Shown: positions 12,365 through 20,043, counted from the stretch's first letter. The stretch is DNA of 45,515 nt from a virus (IMGVR_UViG_3300042465_002270:1-45515); one strand, 5' to 3'. The notes: generated from the sequence alone by a model not told the origin. Translations and numbers: made by a program.

Positions 12365-12386
12365 TGTCAGTGCCCCCTGCTATACT
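12365..12386 (+). promoter_or_regulatory. Early promoter TGTCAG-N10-TATACT
   Basis: TGTCAG (12365-12370) and TATACT (12381-12386), 10 bp apart, with TGC before the -10. Predicted start near 12393; 25-nt leader. Confidence 0.75.
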
Positions 12387-12417
12387 TGCCATATAACAAC
12401 AACGAAAGGACATAAAA

Positions 12418-12585
12418 ATGTCACTTACCCTATATCCCGTTAATCAGTACTATTTAACTGATAACACTCAATTTATCCATTGTGGCGAGATCCAATTCCG
12501 TCACTATTGCGATAAGCACTTTGAGGCTCAAGGTTGCTACTATTGCGAGTTTGACTACGCTCAGCCTTGCGAGTGTGACGAGTAA
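12418..12585 (+). CDS. Small Cys-rich protein, paralogue of 7979-8185
   Basis: A 55-aa protein with six cysteines; the segment GCYYCEFDYAQPCEC is shared with the minus-strand protein at 7979-8185. Probably zinc-binding. It follows a GAAAGGA ribosome site and an early promoter with a 25-nt leader. First plus-strand gene of the window. Confidence 0.7.
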   Translation: MSLTLYPVNQYYLTDNTQFIHCGEIQFRHYCDKHFEAQGCYYCEFDYAQPCECDE

Positions 12586-12617
12586 CACATCGGACACGCC
12601 CCCAAAAGGGGTCAAAA

Positions 12618-12639
12618 TGTCAGTACCCCCTGCTATACT
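12618..12639 (+). promoter_or_regulatory. Early promoter TGTCAG-N10-TATACT
   Basis: TGTCAG (12618-12623) and TATACT (12634-12639), 10 bp apart, nearly the same sequence as the copy at 12365-12386. Predicted start near 12646, 24 nt before the gene at 12670. A short CCCC/GGGG hairpin (12600-12611) just before it may end the preceding transcript. Confidence 0.75.
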
Positions 12640-12669
12640 TCCATTATACAAACTAACAAAGGACAGAAA

Positions 12670-12792
12670 ATGAACCCATTTACAGCACTTATTGACTGGA
12701 TCGACGATAACGCAGACTTCATGGCACCAGTAGGAGCCTTCATTGGCGTAGGTATCGCAATCGCACTATGTTTTATTAACGGGGGTAACTAA
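12670..12792 (+). CDS. Very small membrane protein
   Basis: A 40-aa protein with one hydrophobic helix at about residues 18-36 (MAPVGAFIGVGIAIALCFI) after an acidic N-terminus. It has an AAAGGA ribosome site. Possibly inserted in the host membrane; role unknown. Confidence 0.6.
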   Translation: MNPFTALIDWIDDNADFMAPVGAFIGVGIAIALCFINGGN

Positions 12793-12942
12793 ATGAATAA
12801 GTATGAACTAAGAGAAAAAGCCGTTACTTTGGCTAAAGAAAATTACGGTACAGATAAATACGCTGTACTATGGGGAGCAGCACAAACGTTCCTCACAGAA
12901 AAAGATCTACAAATTATTATTAGTGTATTGGAGAAAAAATAA
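12793..12942 (+). CDS. Small protein, paralogue of 11402-11551
   Basis: A 49-aa protein (MNKYELREKAVTLAKENYGT...), same length and C-terminal pattern (LTEKDLxxII) as the minus-strand protein at 11402-11551. It starts directly after the upstream stop codon. Confidence 0.65.
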   Translation: MNKYELREKAVTLAKENYGTDKYAVLWGAAQTFLTEKDLQIIISVLEKK

Positions 12943-13131
12943 ATGATAAACGCAACATTGACCAGTGTCACAGGTGGCACAAAAGTTATGAATTTTATTA
13001 GCAAAGAACATCTAAATAATTTTATTGAAAAATATGCGGAGATCCTTCCAATTGGCAAGGCTGTAAATATAGACGCACCTCTCGCAGGTATTCACTCAGG
13101 CTGGATTCATGGCAAGGCTAAGAAAATTTAA
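12943..13131 (+). CDS. Small hypothetical protein
   Basis: A 62-aa protein (MINATLTSVTGGTKVMNFIS...) that starts directly after the upstream stop codon (TAAATG). Last gene of this small plus-strand operon, followed by a terminator-like hairpin. No family recognised. Confidence 0.6.
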   Translation: MINATLTSVTGGTKVMNFISKEHLNNFIEKYAEILPIGKAVNIDAPLAGIHSGWIHGKAKKI

Positions 13132-13139
13132 AACGTGCT

Positions 13140-13167
13140 CACTATTTTTTAGTGTGTAGGTTTTTTT
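13140..13167 (+). terminator. Probable intrinsic terminator
   Basis: CACTA/TAGTG hairpin (13140-13154) with a five-T loop, followed after six bases by a run of seven T (13161-13167). A short stem, so moderate strength; located 8 bases after the last gene of the operon. Confidence 0.5.
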
Positions 13168-13245
13168 AAATCTGTATCATACACAACTACAAAATATTCA
13201 GATTTTAGCCAATTTGGTTTTTTAAAATTTTATTCAGAATTGTGC

Positions 13246-13251
13246 TACAAT
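13246..13251 (+). promoter_or_regulatory. Extended -10 (TGTGC-TACAAT), leaderless
   Basis: TACAAT with TGC before it ends six bases before the ATG at 13258, so the predicted start of transcription is the ATG itself. No -35 box is seen. Confidence 0.5.
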
Positions 13252-13257
13252 AAATCT

Positions 13258-13374
13258 ATGAACAAAGACCACTATACTCCTTTAGACATTGCAAATGATG
13301 AACTTGATGCAGCTAATAATTTAATAGACGCAGAAAACCTTGCTAAAGAAAAATTAAATGGCAATCCTAAATAA
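13258..13374 (+). CDS. Very small acidic protein
   Basis: A 38-aa helical acidic protein (MNKDHYTPLDIANDELDAAN...) that appears to be translated from a leaderless mRNA. It overlaps the next gene by 17 bases. Function unknown. Confidence 0.5.
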   Translation: MNKDHYTPLDIANDELDAANNLIDAENLAKEKLNGNPK

Positions 13375-13492
13375 CCTTGAATACTCCTGGGATAAACCAG
13401 AACCACAATACGAATCTCTGGCTATGAAAATATTTTCAGATTTTTGTTGTAATGGATGTAGCTGTAAATCCGAATCAGACCATAACAAATAA
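13358..13492 (+). CDS. Very small Cys-rich protein
   Basis: A 44-aa protein with a C-terminal CCNGCSC cluster. Starts within the 3' end of the upstream gene. Its stop codon is only 4 bases from the end of the convergent methyltransferase gene. Function unknown. Confidence 0.45.
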   Translation: MAILNNLEYSWDKPEPQYESLAMKIFSDFCCNGCSCKSESDHNK

Positions 13493-13496
13493 GTTT

Positions 13497-14150
13497 TTAA
13501 GGTGCTTCGTATCTTCCATAATACTTATAAATTTCATATGGAATAACAGTCGAATCAACCCACCAGTCTTCATGGCCTATCTTGGCAACTAAAGAATATC
13601 CAAGGTTATTTAAAATCTCTCTTTGAGCATCACGCAGTGAGGCATTCTTGTAATTAATAACATACTCATGTTCGAAAGAAATCACGGTAAATCGATATCT
13701 GGATAATGGCAGGGCAATTAAACCATTCAATGGTGTTCCAATAGGAGCAAGAGGCCTTCCACCGTTATCCATAGGAGATTCAATGTCAATTTGAAGGTAG
13801 TCTATTTGCTTTGGAAAGTTATTTTCTTCAAAATACTTTAGATAATCAAATTTTGTAGCGTCTTGTAGCAAACAAGGGTTTTTTCGAACGGTATTGTAAT
13901 CTTCGACATTTCTTTCGTCTAGATCAAAACCAACTCCAGTCCAATCATACTCAGTCTCCATCTTATAAGTAGTGTTTCCACCTATTGGACCTGCTGATCC
14001 CATCTCTACATAATATCCATTTTTCTTATATTCTAGGATGTCTAAAGCAAAAGTGTCTGAGGCTTGCATCACATTGCCTTTTCCTATCATGTATGTGTTA
14101 AGCTCTTGTCTGCTCATATTATTTATTTTATCTATACGTGGATCCATCAT
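13497..14150 (-). CDS. FkbM-like methyltransferase
   Basis: A 217-aa protein resembling the FkbM family of SAM-dependent methyltransferases: GYYVEMGSAGPIGGNTT (about residues 45-61) fits motif I, GVGFDLDER (about 73-81) fits the acidic end of strand 2, and IDYLQIDIESP (about 115-125) fits motif IV. Family members usually methylate sugar hydroxyls or peptide products. It is translated from a GAGG site at the end of the oxygenase gene, which it overlaps by 23 bases. It is therefore in one operon with that oxygenase and a zinc-ribbon protein. A role in decorating a glycan or fibre is inference. Confidence 0.7.
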   Translation of the reverse strand: MMDPRIDKINNMSRQELNTYMIGKGNVMQASDTFALDILEYKKNGYYVEMGSAGPIGGNTTYKMETEYDWTGVGFDLDERNVEDYNTVRKNPCLLQDATKFDYLKYFEENNFPKQIDYLQIDIESPMDNGGRPLAPIGTPLNGLIALPLSRYRFTVISFEHEYVINYKNASLRDAQREILNNLGYSLVAKIGHEDWWVDSTVIPYEIYKYYGRYEAP

Positions 14151-14718
14151 GTTCCTCTATTTCGCTAAAGAGTTCTTTATTTAAAAGAACTGGACTATCT
14201 TTTGATCCTCTTACAAAGGTTGTTGAAAAATATCGTGGTAAGTCATCGGTAACAGGCAAATTTTTATGCAATATATTCCCACCATGCATAACCAATGACC
14301 TGGCTTTAGGTTTATGAACTATGCCTAGCTCAGAATACTCTAGCTCTCCACCTTGGTACTCATCATTATAATATATACATATACCGTATCTAATGTGATA
14401 TGGTTCATCGTATAGCCAGTAATCCCTATGTTCCTGGATTGTTGCTCCTTGCCTATACCGTTGAAGTGCAACACCTCCTACATATAACAATGATTCAAAT
14501 AGGTTATTGACTTGATCTTCTATTTCTCTAAATACTTCTGGTTTCTCACCGTTATATTGTTTGCCATAGAAAAATCCATTTTTATAATCATCATTAACTG
14601 ATAACCACCATTGCTCTTCATCTAACTCTGATGAAAACTTTAGTATTTTTTCTTGTTGCTCAATGGTAACAAAATCTTCAACTTCATAAATATCTGGGGA
14701 TAACCTATTAATTTTCAT
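14128..14718 (-). CDS. 2OG-Fe(II) oxygenase (prolyl-4-hydroxylase type)
   Basis: A 196-aa protein of the 2-oxoglutarate/Fe(II) oxygenase superfamily. The iron ligands H97-x-D99 (QEHRDYW) and a distal His (H151 in NILHKNLP) are present, with R162 as the likely 2OG anchor. The segment YYNDEYQGGELEY (116-128) is the family strand-turn. The start used is the ATG one base after the upstream stop codon. It is the only oxygenase outside the 28-35 kb cluster. The substrate is unknown; a proline- or glycan-modifying role is inferred. Confidence 0.85.
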   Translation of the reverse strand: MKINRLSPDIYEVEDFVTIEQQEKILKFSSELDEEQWWLSVNDDYKNGFFYGKQYNGEKPEVFREIEDQVNNLFESLLYVGGVALQRYRQGATIQEHRDYWLYDEPYHIRYGICIYYNDEYQGGELEYSELGIVHKPKARSLVMHGGNILHKNLPVTDDLPRYFSTTFVRGSKDSPVLLNKELFSEIEEHDGSTYR

Positions 14719-14719
14719 A

Positions 14720-14914
14720 TTACCACTTACCAATCGGACATTTAGCATTTAACAACATAGATTTAGCAGCCATAAAACATCCACATTTTTTGCAAGTTTG
14801 AGTCTTTGGTCTAAACCAATCACAAGTTTTGCAAATATCTAGTCGAGTTTCTTTTATATCTTTTTCAACTCTTGGCGAACCATTAATTAAGTCAAAAGGG
14901 GTTACATCATCCAT
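14720..14914 (-). CDS. Small zinc-ribbon protein next to oxygenase
   Basis: A 64-aa protein with CKTC, CKKCGC and a final Cys (NAKCPIGKW). CKKCGCFMAAK and the CP..KW end are shared with the plus-strand protein at 28191-28451; both lie just upstream of a 2OG-Fe(II) oxygenase gene. I recall the family (perhaps DUF6171) from T4-like and aquatic phages; function unknown. A -10 box at 14921-14926 places the transcript start exactly on its ATG. Confidence 0.75.
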   Translation of the reverse strand: MDDVTPFDLINGSPRVEKDIKETRLDICKTCDWFRPKTQTCKKCGCFMAAKSMLLNAKCPIGKW

Positions 14915-14920
14915 ATACTT

Positions 14921-14926
14921 ATTATA
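14921..14926 (-). promoter_or_regulatory. -10 box TATAAT, leaderless
   Basis: TATAAT (minus strand) at the distance that predicts a start at 14914, the first base of the zinc-ribbon gene. The 145 bases between this and the divergent plus promoter hold two small inverted repeats (GGATC-TTT-GATCC near 14968-14980, and a CGAC/GTCG pair near 15018-15035). Confidence 0.55.
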
Positions 14927-15058
14927 GCCTATAGAGAGGACAGGAGCCGATTTAAGACATGTTTGGATCTTTGATCCATATGTTGTCTAGGGGAGGGTTT
15001 GTTATCTCTATTTTCGGCGACTTCTATATTCCGTCGAAATTAAAATCTTATATAATGA

Positions 15059-15064
15059 TATAAT
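15059..15064 (+). promoter_or_regulatory. Extended -10 TGA-TATAAT, leaderless
   Basis: TATAAT preceded by TGA; predicted start 15071, one base before the ATG of the holin-like gene. No -35 box evident. Confidence 0.55.
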
Positions 15065-15071
15065 AACTCTT

Positions 15072-15344
15072 ATGACTATACAAGACTGGGCTGCTTTAAT
15101 TTTAAGCGTATTAACCATAGTCGGCATCATGGCTGGCGGAATCAAATTTCTCGTAAAACATTATCTAAGTGAACTTAAACCCAATTCAGGCTCATCTATG
15201 AAAGACCAAATTTCAAGGCTAGAAACTCGCATTAATGAAGCAGATGTTAGTCGTAAGCAGATGAAAGAAGATCATAAGGTTATGAAAGAAAAGCTAGACC
15301 ATATGTATGATATTCTTTTAGAGTATATATCTAAATCTAAGTAG
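15072..15344 (+). CDS. Holin-like membrane protein
   Basis: A 90-aa protein with one membrane helix (about residues 8-30, ALILSVLTIVGIMAGGIKFL) and a charged coiled-coil tail (about 42-85). Size and layout match phage holins and small membrane-anchored coiled-coil proteins of actinobacteriophages. No lysin is adjacent; the lysozyme-like gene is at 20087-20632. The call rests on topology alone. Confidence 0.55.
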   Translation: MTIQDWAALILSVLTIVGIMAGGIKFLVKHYLSELKPNSGSSMKDQISRLETRINEADVSRKQMKEDHKVMKEKLDHMYDILLEYISKSK

Positions 15345-15349
15345 TTCTT

Positions 15350-16027
15350 ATGATCCCCAAAATAATTTGGCAGACCCAAGAATCTGAGTTTGAAAACCTA
15401 TTGCCATTTCAGAAAAATATAATAGGAACTTGGAAAAACTTAAATCCAGACTGGGAGCATAGATATGCTGACTCCAAACAAAGAGAGCAAGACGTAAAAG
15501 ATTATAACGATACGTTATATAAAGTATATCAAATATCCAGCGGAATAAATAGAGCAGACATGTGGAGAATGGTAGTAACTTATACACATGGTGGATTTTA
15601 TGCGGATATGGATTCTATTTGTACGTTTCCGCTAAATAATGCTATATCCCAATACTATAAAAATGAAGATATGATATCCAGCTCAAAAGGATTTCAAACA
15701 AATTCTGAGTCTATAAATAACTCAAACTTTGCTGCTACAAAAAATAGTAAAACCATGAAATCAATTTTAGATGACATTATAGAAGAATGTGAAAAAATAT
15801 TAGCAAGTGGGAGCAGACTCCCGAGCACTATACCTGGATTTCCAGTTTATGGTTGTTTTTCTAAAAATGCTATAAAAAATGAATATGGTGTATGCTATAT
15901 AGATAACTATTTTAGTCATTCAAAAGACTATAAAGATAAGTTTGACATAGACTATAAAATTGTATACAATGGTAAATTGACTAGTTATTCAGAATTTGTA
16001 AAAGAATCTAATTTACCTATTTACTAA
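15350..16027 (+). CDS. DxD glycosyltransferase (GT32-like)
   Basis: A 225-aa glycosyltransferase of the sugar-binding DxD type. The N-terminus MIPKIIWQTQ, the GINRADMWR segment (66-73) and GGFYADMDSI (81-90, with D86 and D88) are the hallmarks of the GT32/Gly_transf_sug group. Such enzymes transfer a nucleotide-sugar residue using a divalent metal held by the DxD motif. It is complete and starts 5 bases after the holin-like gene. Phage glycosyltransferases act on phage DNA, tail proteins or host glycans; here the neighbouring fibres and modification enzymes make a fibre or surface glycan plausible. Confidence 0.8.
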   Translation: MIPKIIWQTQESEFENLLPFQKNIIGTWKNLNPDWEHRYADSKQREQDVKDYNDTLYKVYQISSGINRADMWRMVVTYTHGGFYADMDSICTFPLNNAISQYYKNEDMISSSKGFQTNSESINNSNFAATKNSKTMKSILDDIIEECEKILASGSRLPSTIPGFPVYGCFSKNAIKNEYGVCYIDNYFSHSKDYKDKFDIDYKIVYNGKLTSYSEFVKESNLPIY

Positions 16028-16239
16028 TATATATAATATACTTAAAAACCTTAACTATAGTATATTCTTTTCTTTATATATTTTAAGTATAGCATAGACA
16101 TTACTGGCTTTTATATCGATACCCCGTTTTGAATTATAACTTTTTATAACAATTTATAAATCTATACCATATTATAACTTTTTGTTATTAAACTCTATAT
16201 ATTCCTGGATTTTTAATAAAATAAGATATAATTTAAGAG
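16028..16239. other. AT-rich intergenic region
   Basis: Very AT-rich, no gene seen. ATTATAACTTTTT is repeated directly at 16133-16145 and 16171-16183. A minus-strand TGC-TATACT sits near 16086-16095, but no gene follows it on that strand. Confidence 0.5.
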
Positions 16240-16290
16240 CTAACACCTAGGTTCTACCCACCCCACCCACTGAGCTTAGGTGTTAGTTTT
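16240..16290 (+). terminator. Intrinsic terminator before fibre genes
   Basis: CTAACACCTA (16240-16249) and TAGGTGTTAG (16277-16286) form a perfect 10-bp stem with a C-rich 27-nt loop, followed by TTTT. It separates the holin/glycosyltransferase unit from the fibre region. The next -10 box begins only nine bases after the stem. Confidence 0.7.
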
Positions 16291-16294
16291 ATGG

Positions 16295-16300
16295 TATAAT
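16295..16300 (+). promoter_or_regulatory. Extended -10 TGG-TATAAT, near leaderless
   Basis: Predicted start 16307, two bases before the ATG at 16309. No -35 box; placed directly after the terminator. Confidence 0.6.
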
Positions 16301-16308
16301 CAATTATT

Positions 16309-16710
16309 ATGTGCACCCCTACAATTGATAAGTATGGAGCTACTCCAGCAAACATTAAATGGACAGTGGTTCGTGGGGATAGCGCAAACCTTAAAATTGA
16401 ATTTTTTGAGGACGATGAAGTAACAGAATACGATACTACGGACTGGACTTACATTGCTACAGCCTATGATCCAAGTGGTCAAGTATTAGATGATCTTCCT
16501 GTTGTTTCTGGATTAGGTTATGGTGAAATTCAAGTATCATCTGGGACTACCGCAAATTGGGGAACAGCCTATAGATCTGTAGTGGCAGAACTTTCTTTTG
16601 ATTTACAAGTTGTAATCCCAGCTGGCTCTGGAGAAGGTGAAGATACAACTTGGACTCCAGTTATTGGAACTATTTGTGTACTTGGTGATGTTAGCGGAAC
16701 GAGCCTTTAA
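16309..16710 (+). CDS. Beta-sandwich adaptor-like protein (LtfC/BppU-like)
   Basis: A 133-aa all-beta protein. VVRGDSANLKIEFFEDDEVTEYDTTDWTY fits the opening strands of LtfC- or BppU-N-like domains, in which a short W/Y..GDS/T...F segment is followed by a D/N-rich turn and DLT/DTTDW. Such domains link fibres to the tail or baseplate. Two more members follow at 17559 and 21297. Predicted to be translated from a nearly leaderless mRNA. Assignment to the exact family is tentative. Confidence 0.6.
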   Translation: MCTPTIDKYGATPANIKWTVVRGDSANLKIEFFEDDEVTEYDTTDWTYIATAYDPSGQVLDDLPVVSGLGYGEIQVSSGTTANWGTAYRSVVAELSFDLQVVIPAGSGEGEDTTWTPVIGTICVLGDVSGTSL

Positions 16711-16793
16711 TGCCTGTTGTAAAGATTTCTACTCCAAAAACTAATTTGCCACCTGTTATAAAAATTGGTAAAAAAACATTTAAGGTAAAATAG
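16710..16793 (+). CDS. Very small basic protein
   Basis: A 27-aa Lys/Pro-rich peptide frame (MPVVKISTPKTNLPPVIKIG...) starting at a TAATG overlap with the adaptor gene and ending 3 bases before the collagen-like gene. Its tight placement favours a real gene. The 75-aa protein at 21723 holds the same place after another adaptor gene. Confidence 0.45.
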   Translation: MPVVKISTPKTNLPPVIKIGKKTFKVK

Positions 16794-17534
<741 letters not shown>

Positions 17535-17537
17535 TGG

Positions 17538-17543
17538 TATAAT
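17538..17543 (+). promoter_or_regulatory. Extended -10 TGG-TATAAT
   Basis: Predicted start 17550, giving a 9-nt leader made almost only of the ribosome site (AGGAGGA, 17549-17555) of the next gene. Confidence 0.5.
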
Positions 17544-17558
17544 ATATTAGGAGGAATC

Positions 17559-17930
17559 ATGGCATTTCCAGGAACTTATAATTTTAATTACTATCGTGGC
17601 GACACATCAGAATTTGTTATCCAACCAAAAAATTCTAATGGAGAAGCATTTGACCTAACTGGCTATACTGCAAGTTTTACAATTGCTAGTGCAAGAGGGC
17701 CTATTGGTGCAGCCCCAGCGTTTTCTTACACTGCATCCGCAGTAGTAAATGATGTAACAAACATTATAACTTGTAAAATTATTCCGTCACTAGGAAGAAC
17801 TCTCCTAGCTGGAACACATGTATATGATGTTCAAATAACTAATACAACACCTGAACCAGATGTTATTTTTACACTTTTAACAGGAACAATTACAGTAACA
17901 AATGATATTACGGGTGCTGGTAGTGCCTGA
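17559..17930 (+). CDS. Beta-sandwich adaptor-like protein (LtfC/BppU-like)
   Basis: A 123-aa all-beta protein; YYRGDTSEFVIQPKNSNGE followed by AFDLTGYTASFTI matches the start of BppU-N or LtfC-like domains (GDT...F...G...DLTGYT). Probably an adaptor that joins the next fibre genes to the tail. It has a strong AGGAGGA ribosome site and overlaps the next gene. Confidence 0.65.
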   Translation: MAFPGTYNFNYYRGDTSEFVIQPKNSNGEAFDLTGYTASFTIASARGPIGAAPAFSYTASAVVNDVTNIITCKIIPSLGRTLLAGTHVYDVQITNTTPEPDVIFTLLTGTITVTNDITGAGSA

Positions 17931-18510
17931 AGTATTAGTGTCAACTGATAGTATAACGGTTGTAGGACCACCAAACATTATTGAAGTATTAGTTGATATT
18001 GGTTCAACTGGAACTCGTGGAAATAGATTTATTGTTGGTTCTGGAGATCCAAATTTAGCAACAGTACAAGGTGTTTTACTCTCAAACAATTTAATATTAA
18101 ACGATATGTATATTAATACATCTCCAGGAGCAGATTATGGTTATCTTTATCAGTATCTAGCTGTTCCTGGCGCAAGCGACCAATGGATTCAGGTTCTCGA
18201 TATGAATCCTGTCTTGTATTCTCAAACACACTTGACAACATATACTGCTGGAACAGCACAAATTACCATTCCAATTGCAAACATTGTAACTATATCTGGA
18301 ACTCCGCTTACAGCAGAAAATTTTAATATTCAATATAGTATTGCACATTCAGACCCCGTAGCATCATCTATGTCCATACCAGCACTTGCTGGGTCTGGAA
18401 CAAACCTTGTAATCAATTTTAACGCAGTAGAGTATGACGGTACTAGTTGGGCAAACTTAACTGGAAATGTAACTACTCATCTATTTATATCAATAGTTGA
18501 AGGAATATAA
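17923..18510 (+). CDS. Tail fibre-like structural protein
   Basis: A 195-aa protein if translated from the GTG at 17923, which overlaps the upstream stop by 8 bases; ATG at 17902 would add seven residues. The segment DIGSTGTRGNRFIVGSGDPN (about residues 25-44) is typical of actinobacteriophage fibre proteins. The rest is Thr/Ser/Ala-rich beta structure. Likely part of the tail tip or fibre. Confidence 0.65.
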   Translation: MPEVLVSTDSITVVGPPNIIEVLVDIGSTGTRGNRFIVGSGDPNLATVQGVLLSNNLILNDMYINTSPGADYGYLYQYLAVPGASDQWIQVLDMNPVLYSQTHLTTYTAGTAQITIPIANIVTISGTPLTAENFNIQYSIAHSDPVASSMSIPALAGSGTNLVINFNAVEYDGTSWANLTGNVTTHLFISIVEGI

Positions 18511-18532
18511 TAGTTTTAGTCACACTTTGTGA

Positions 18533-18538
18533 TATAAT
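18533..18538 (+). promoter_or_regulatory. Extended -10 TGA-TATAAT
   Basis: Predicted start 18545; 10-nt leader with GAGAGGTG before the fibre gene at 18555. Confidence 0.5.
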
Positions 18539-18554
18539 TCTAGAGAGGTGAATC

Positions 18555-19328
18555 ATGGCAAGTGAAAGCATAGGTACTTTAGTACCAACAAGAATTCCAA
18601 GTCTTGGAGACGCAGCTGATATTCAGGTTGCTCTTAGAACATATCATTATGGGTCTGAAAGTTTTAATACAGCTGAAACAAATACAGCAAACTTAGTTAG
18701 CCCATCAATTGCATATACACTTAATAGCCTAGACGTACGAATTGATGCTATTGAAGGAGGAGGATCTCTTTCAGCCTCAAGCTTTAACGCAAAAGGAGAT
18801 TTGCTTTCAGCTTCTGCAAATGACGTTTTATCTGTAGTCACTGTTGGAGCAAATGGAACAATCTTAACTGCAGACAGCGCAACTGCTTCTGGATTATCAT
18901 GGTCTACTCCTGCTGCAGCAACTACTATAACTACAACATCCTCTACAACAGATGCAAAAATTGCCTGGGATACTACAAACAAGCAAATTCAAGTTGGTAA
19001 TGGAACAAGTCTTTTAAATTTTCAACCATTTAATGTAAATACAACTGCTAAAACTGGAGCATACACATTTGTTTTATCTGATGCTAGCACTCTTGTTCAA
19101 ATGAATGGTGCTTATGCCTTTACCGTTCCACTTAACGCAACTGTTGCTTATCCTATTGGAACTCAAATACACTTAATTGCACTTACAACAGGAGTTACAG
19201 TTGCTTTCACTGTTGGAATTACTTCATATGCAACCCCAGGAGCAAAAATACGTGCAGCTGGATCAATGGCAACATTAATAAAGCTAAATACAGATACTTG
19301 GGTACTTGCAGGAGACTTGATTGCATAA
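18555..19328 (+). CDS. Tail fibre protein
   Basis: A 257-aa fibre. The N-terminal third holds a short helical coil (about 50-75), then a Thr/Ala/Ser-rich beta shaft. The C-terminal domain (FVLSDASTLVQMN... to NTDTWVLAGDL, about 165-257) is a repeat-independent tip shared with the 690-aa fibre at 24749-26821 (NTWVVYGDL at its end). In both cases the next gene encodes an FN3-FFPP protein. Confidence 0.75.
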   Translation: MASESIGTLVPTRIPSLGDAADIQVALRTYHYGSESFNTAETNTANLVSPSIAYTLNSLDVRIDAIEGGGSLSASSFNAKGDLLSASANDVLSVVTVGANGTILTADSATASGLSWSTPAAATTITTTSSTTDAKIAWDTTNKQIQVGNGTSLLNFQPFNVNTTAKTGAYTFVLSDASTLVQMNGAYAFTVPLNATVAYPIGTQIHLIALTTGVTVAFTVGITSYATPGAKIRAAGSMATLIKLNTDTWVLAGDLIA

Positions 19329-20011
19329 TGCCAATTCCAGGAGTAACGGGTTCTTCAGATAATCGCCAGCCAGGAACTCCAACTATTGGAGCTGCAACTG
19401 CTGGCAATGCTAGTGTATCCGTAGCTTTTACTGCTCCAGCAAATACTGGAAAACCTAATACTTCTTTACTTTATACTGCAACAACAACTCCAAATTCAAT
19501 TACAGGAACTAGTTCTACATCTCCAATTACTATTTCTGGTTTAGCTAATGGTACTTCTTATACCGCAGTTGTTAAACTAAATAATACCGTTCAAGATTCT
19601 CTAAGTTCTACTGCTAGTAATTCATTTACTCCAGTAGCTCCAGGACCATTCTTCCCGCCATTCTTCCCGCCATTCTTCCCGCCATTCTTCCCGCCATTCT
19701 TCCCACCATTCTTCCCGTTCTTCCCACCATACTTCCCACCTTCTCCAACAATTACTAATCTTTCAATTGTTGAAGCATACAATGGAGGATTCTTAAGTTG
19801 GGATTCTACTCTTCAGGCTTCATACATGATTACAACTTCACCTAGCTCAAATCTTAATGGAGCAACTGGAAATACTGCTACATCAAGAACAATGACTGGT
19901 GGAACTCAGTTAACACAATATACCGTTACAGTAACTGTTTACACAGGATCAAGCCAGACTGGAGTTAGTGCATCTGCTCAAATAACCTTTACAACGCCAG
20001 CTGCCCCCTAA
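19328..20011 (+). CDS. FN3 protein with FFPP repeats
   Basis: A 227-aa protein starting at a TAATG overlap with the fibre gene. An FN3-like domain (about 15-105) is followed by a Phe/Pro tract (107-138) of eight FFPP-type units (the last YFPP) and a second FN3-like domain (about 140-227). FN3 domains on phage tails usually bind surface carbohydrate. The FFPP tract is unusual: every unit pairs two aromatic residues with two prolines, so it could form a rigid polyproline rod with aromatic faces. With the phage prolyl-hydroxylase cluster, the prolines are candidate substrates (inference). Confidence 0.8.
   Translation: MPIPGVTGSSDNRQPGTPTIGAATAGNASVSVAFTAPANTGKPNTSLLYTATTTPNSITGTSSTSPITISGLANGTSYTAVVKLNNTVQDSLSSTASNSFTPVAPGPFFPPFFPPFFPPFFPPFFPPFFPFFPPYFPPSPTITNLSIVEAYNGGFLSWDSTLQASYMITTSPSSNLNGATGNTATSRTMTGGTQLTQYTVTVTVYTGSSQTGVSASAQITFTTPAAP
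19646..19741 (+). repeat. In-frame 12-bp tandem repeat encoding FFPP
   Basis: Repeats of CCATTCTTCCCG (last base G or A) nearly identical in DNA, interrupted once by a 9-bp unit. The tract is GC-rich compared with its surroundings and uses the same codons each time, a sign of recent expansion by slippage or recombination. Confidence 0.9.
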
Positions 20012-20043
20012 TAATCAATTATTTTAAAGTGCATAAAATAAAA

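Larger units (their letters stand above)
12072..12417. promoter_or_regulatory. Divergent early control region
   Basis: 346 bases without a gene between the minus and plus early operons. Left to right it holds the minus promoter (12106-12127), a perfect CRP-like site (12177-12192, about 85 bp upstream of that start), a GGGAAA/CGTAA motif (12200-12222), a GGGCCCGGG block (12257-12265), a second perfect CRP-like site (12311-12326, about 75 bp upstream of the plus start) and the plus promoter (12365-12386). The layout suggests coordinated bidirectional control. Confidence 0.6.

Noticed and set aside
16086-16096. Minus-strand TGC-TATACT box in the intergenic region after the glycosyltransferase
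   Set aside because: No minus-strand gene follows; it would only give antisense RNA to the glycosyltransferase. Left as a note in the region entry.
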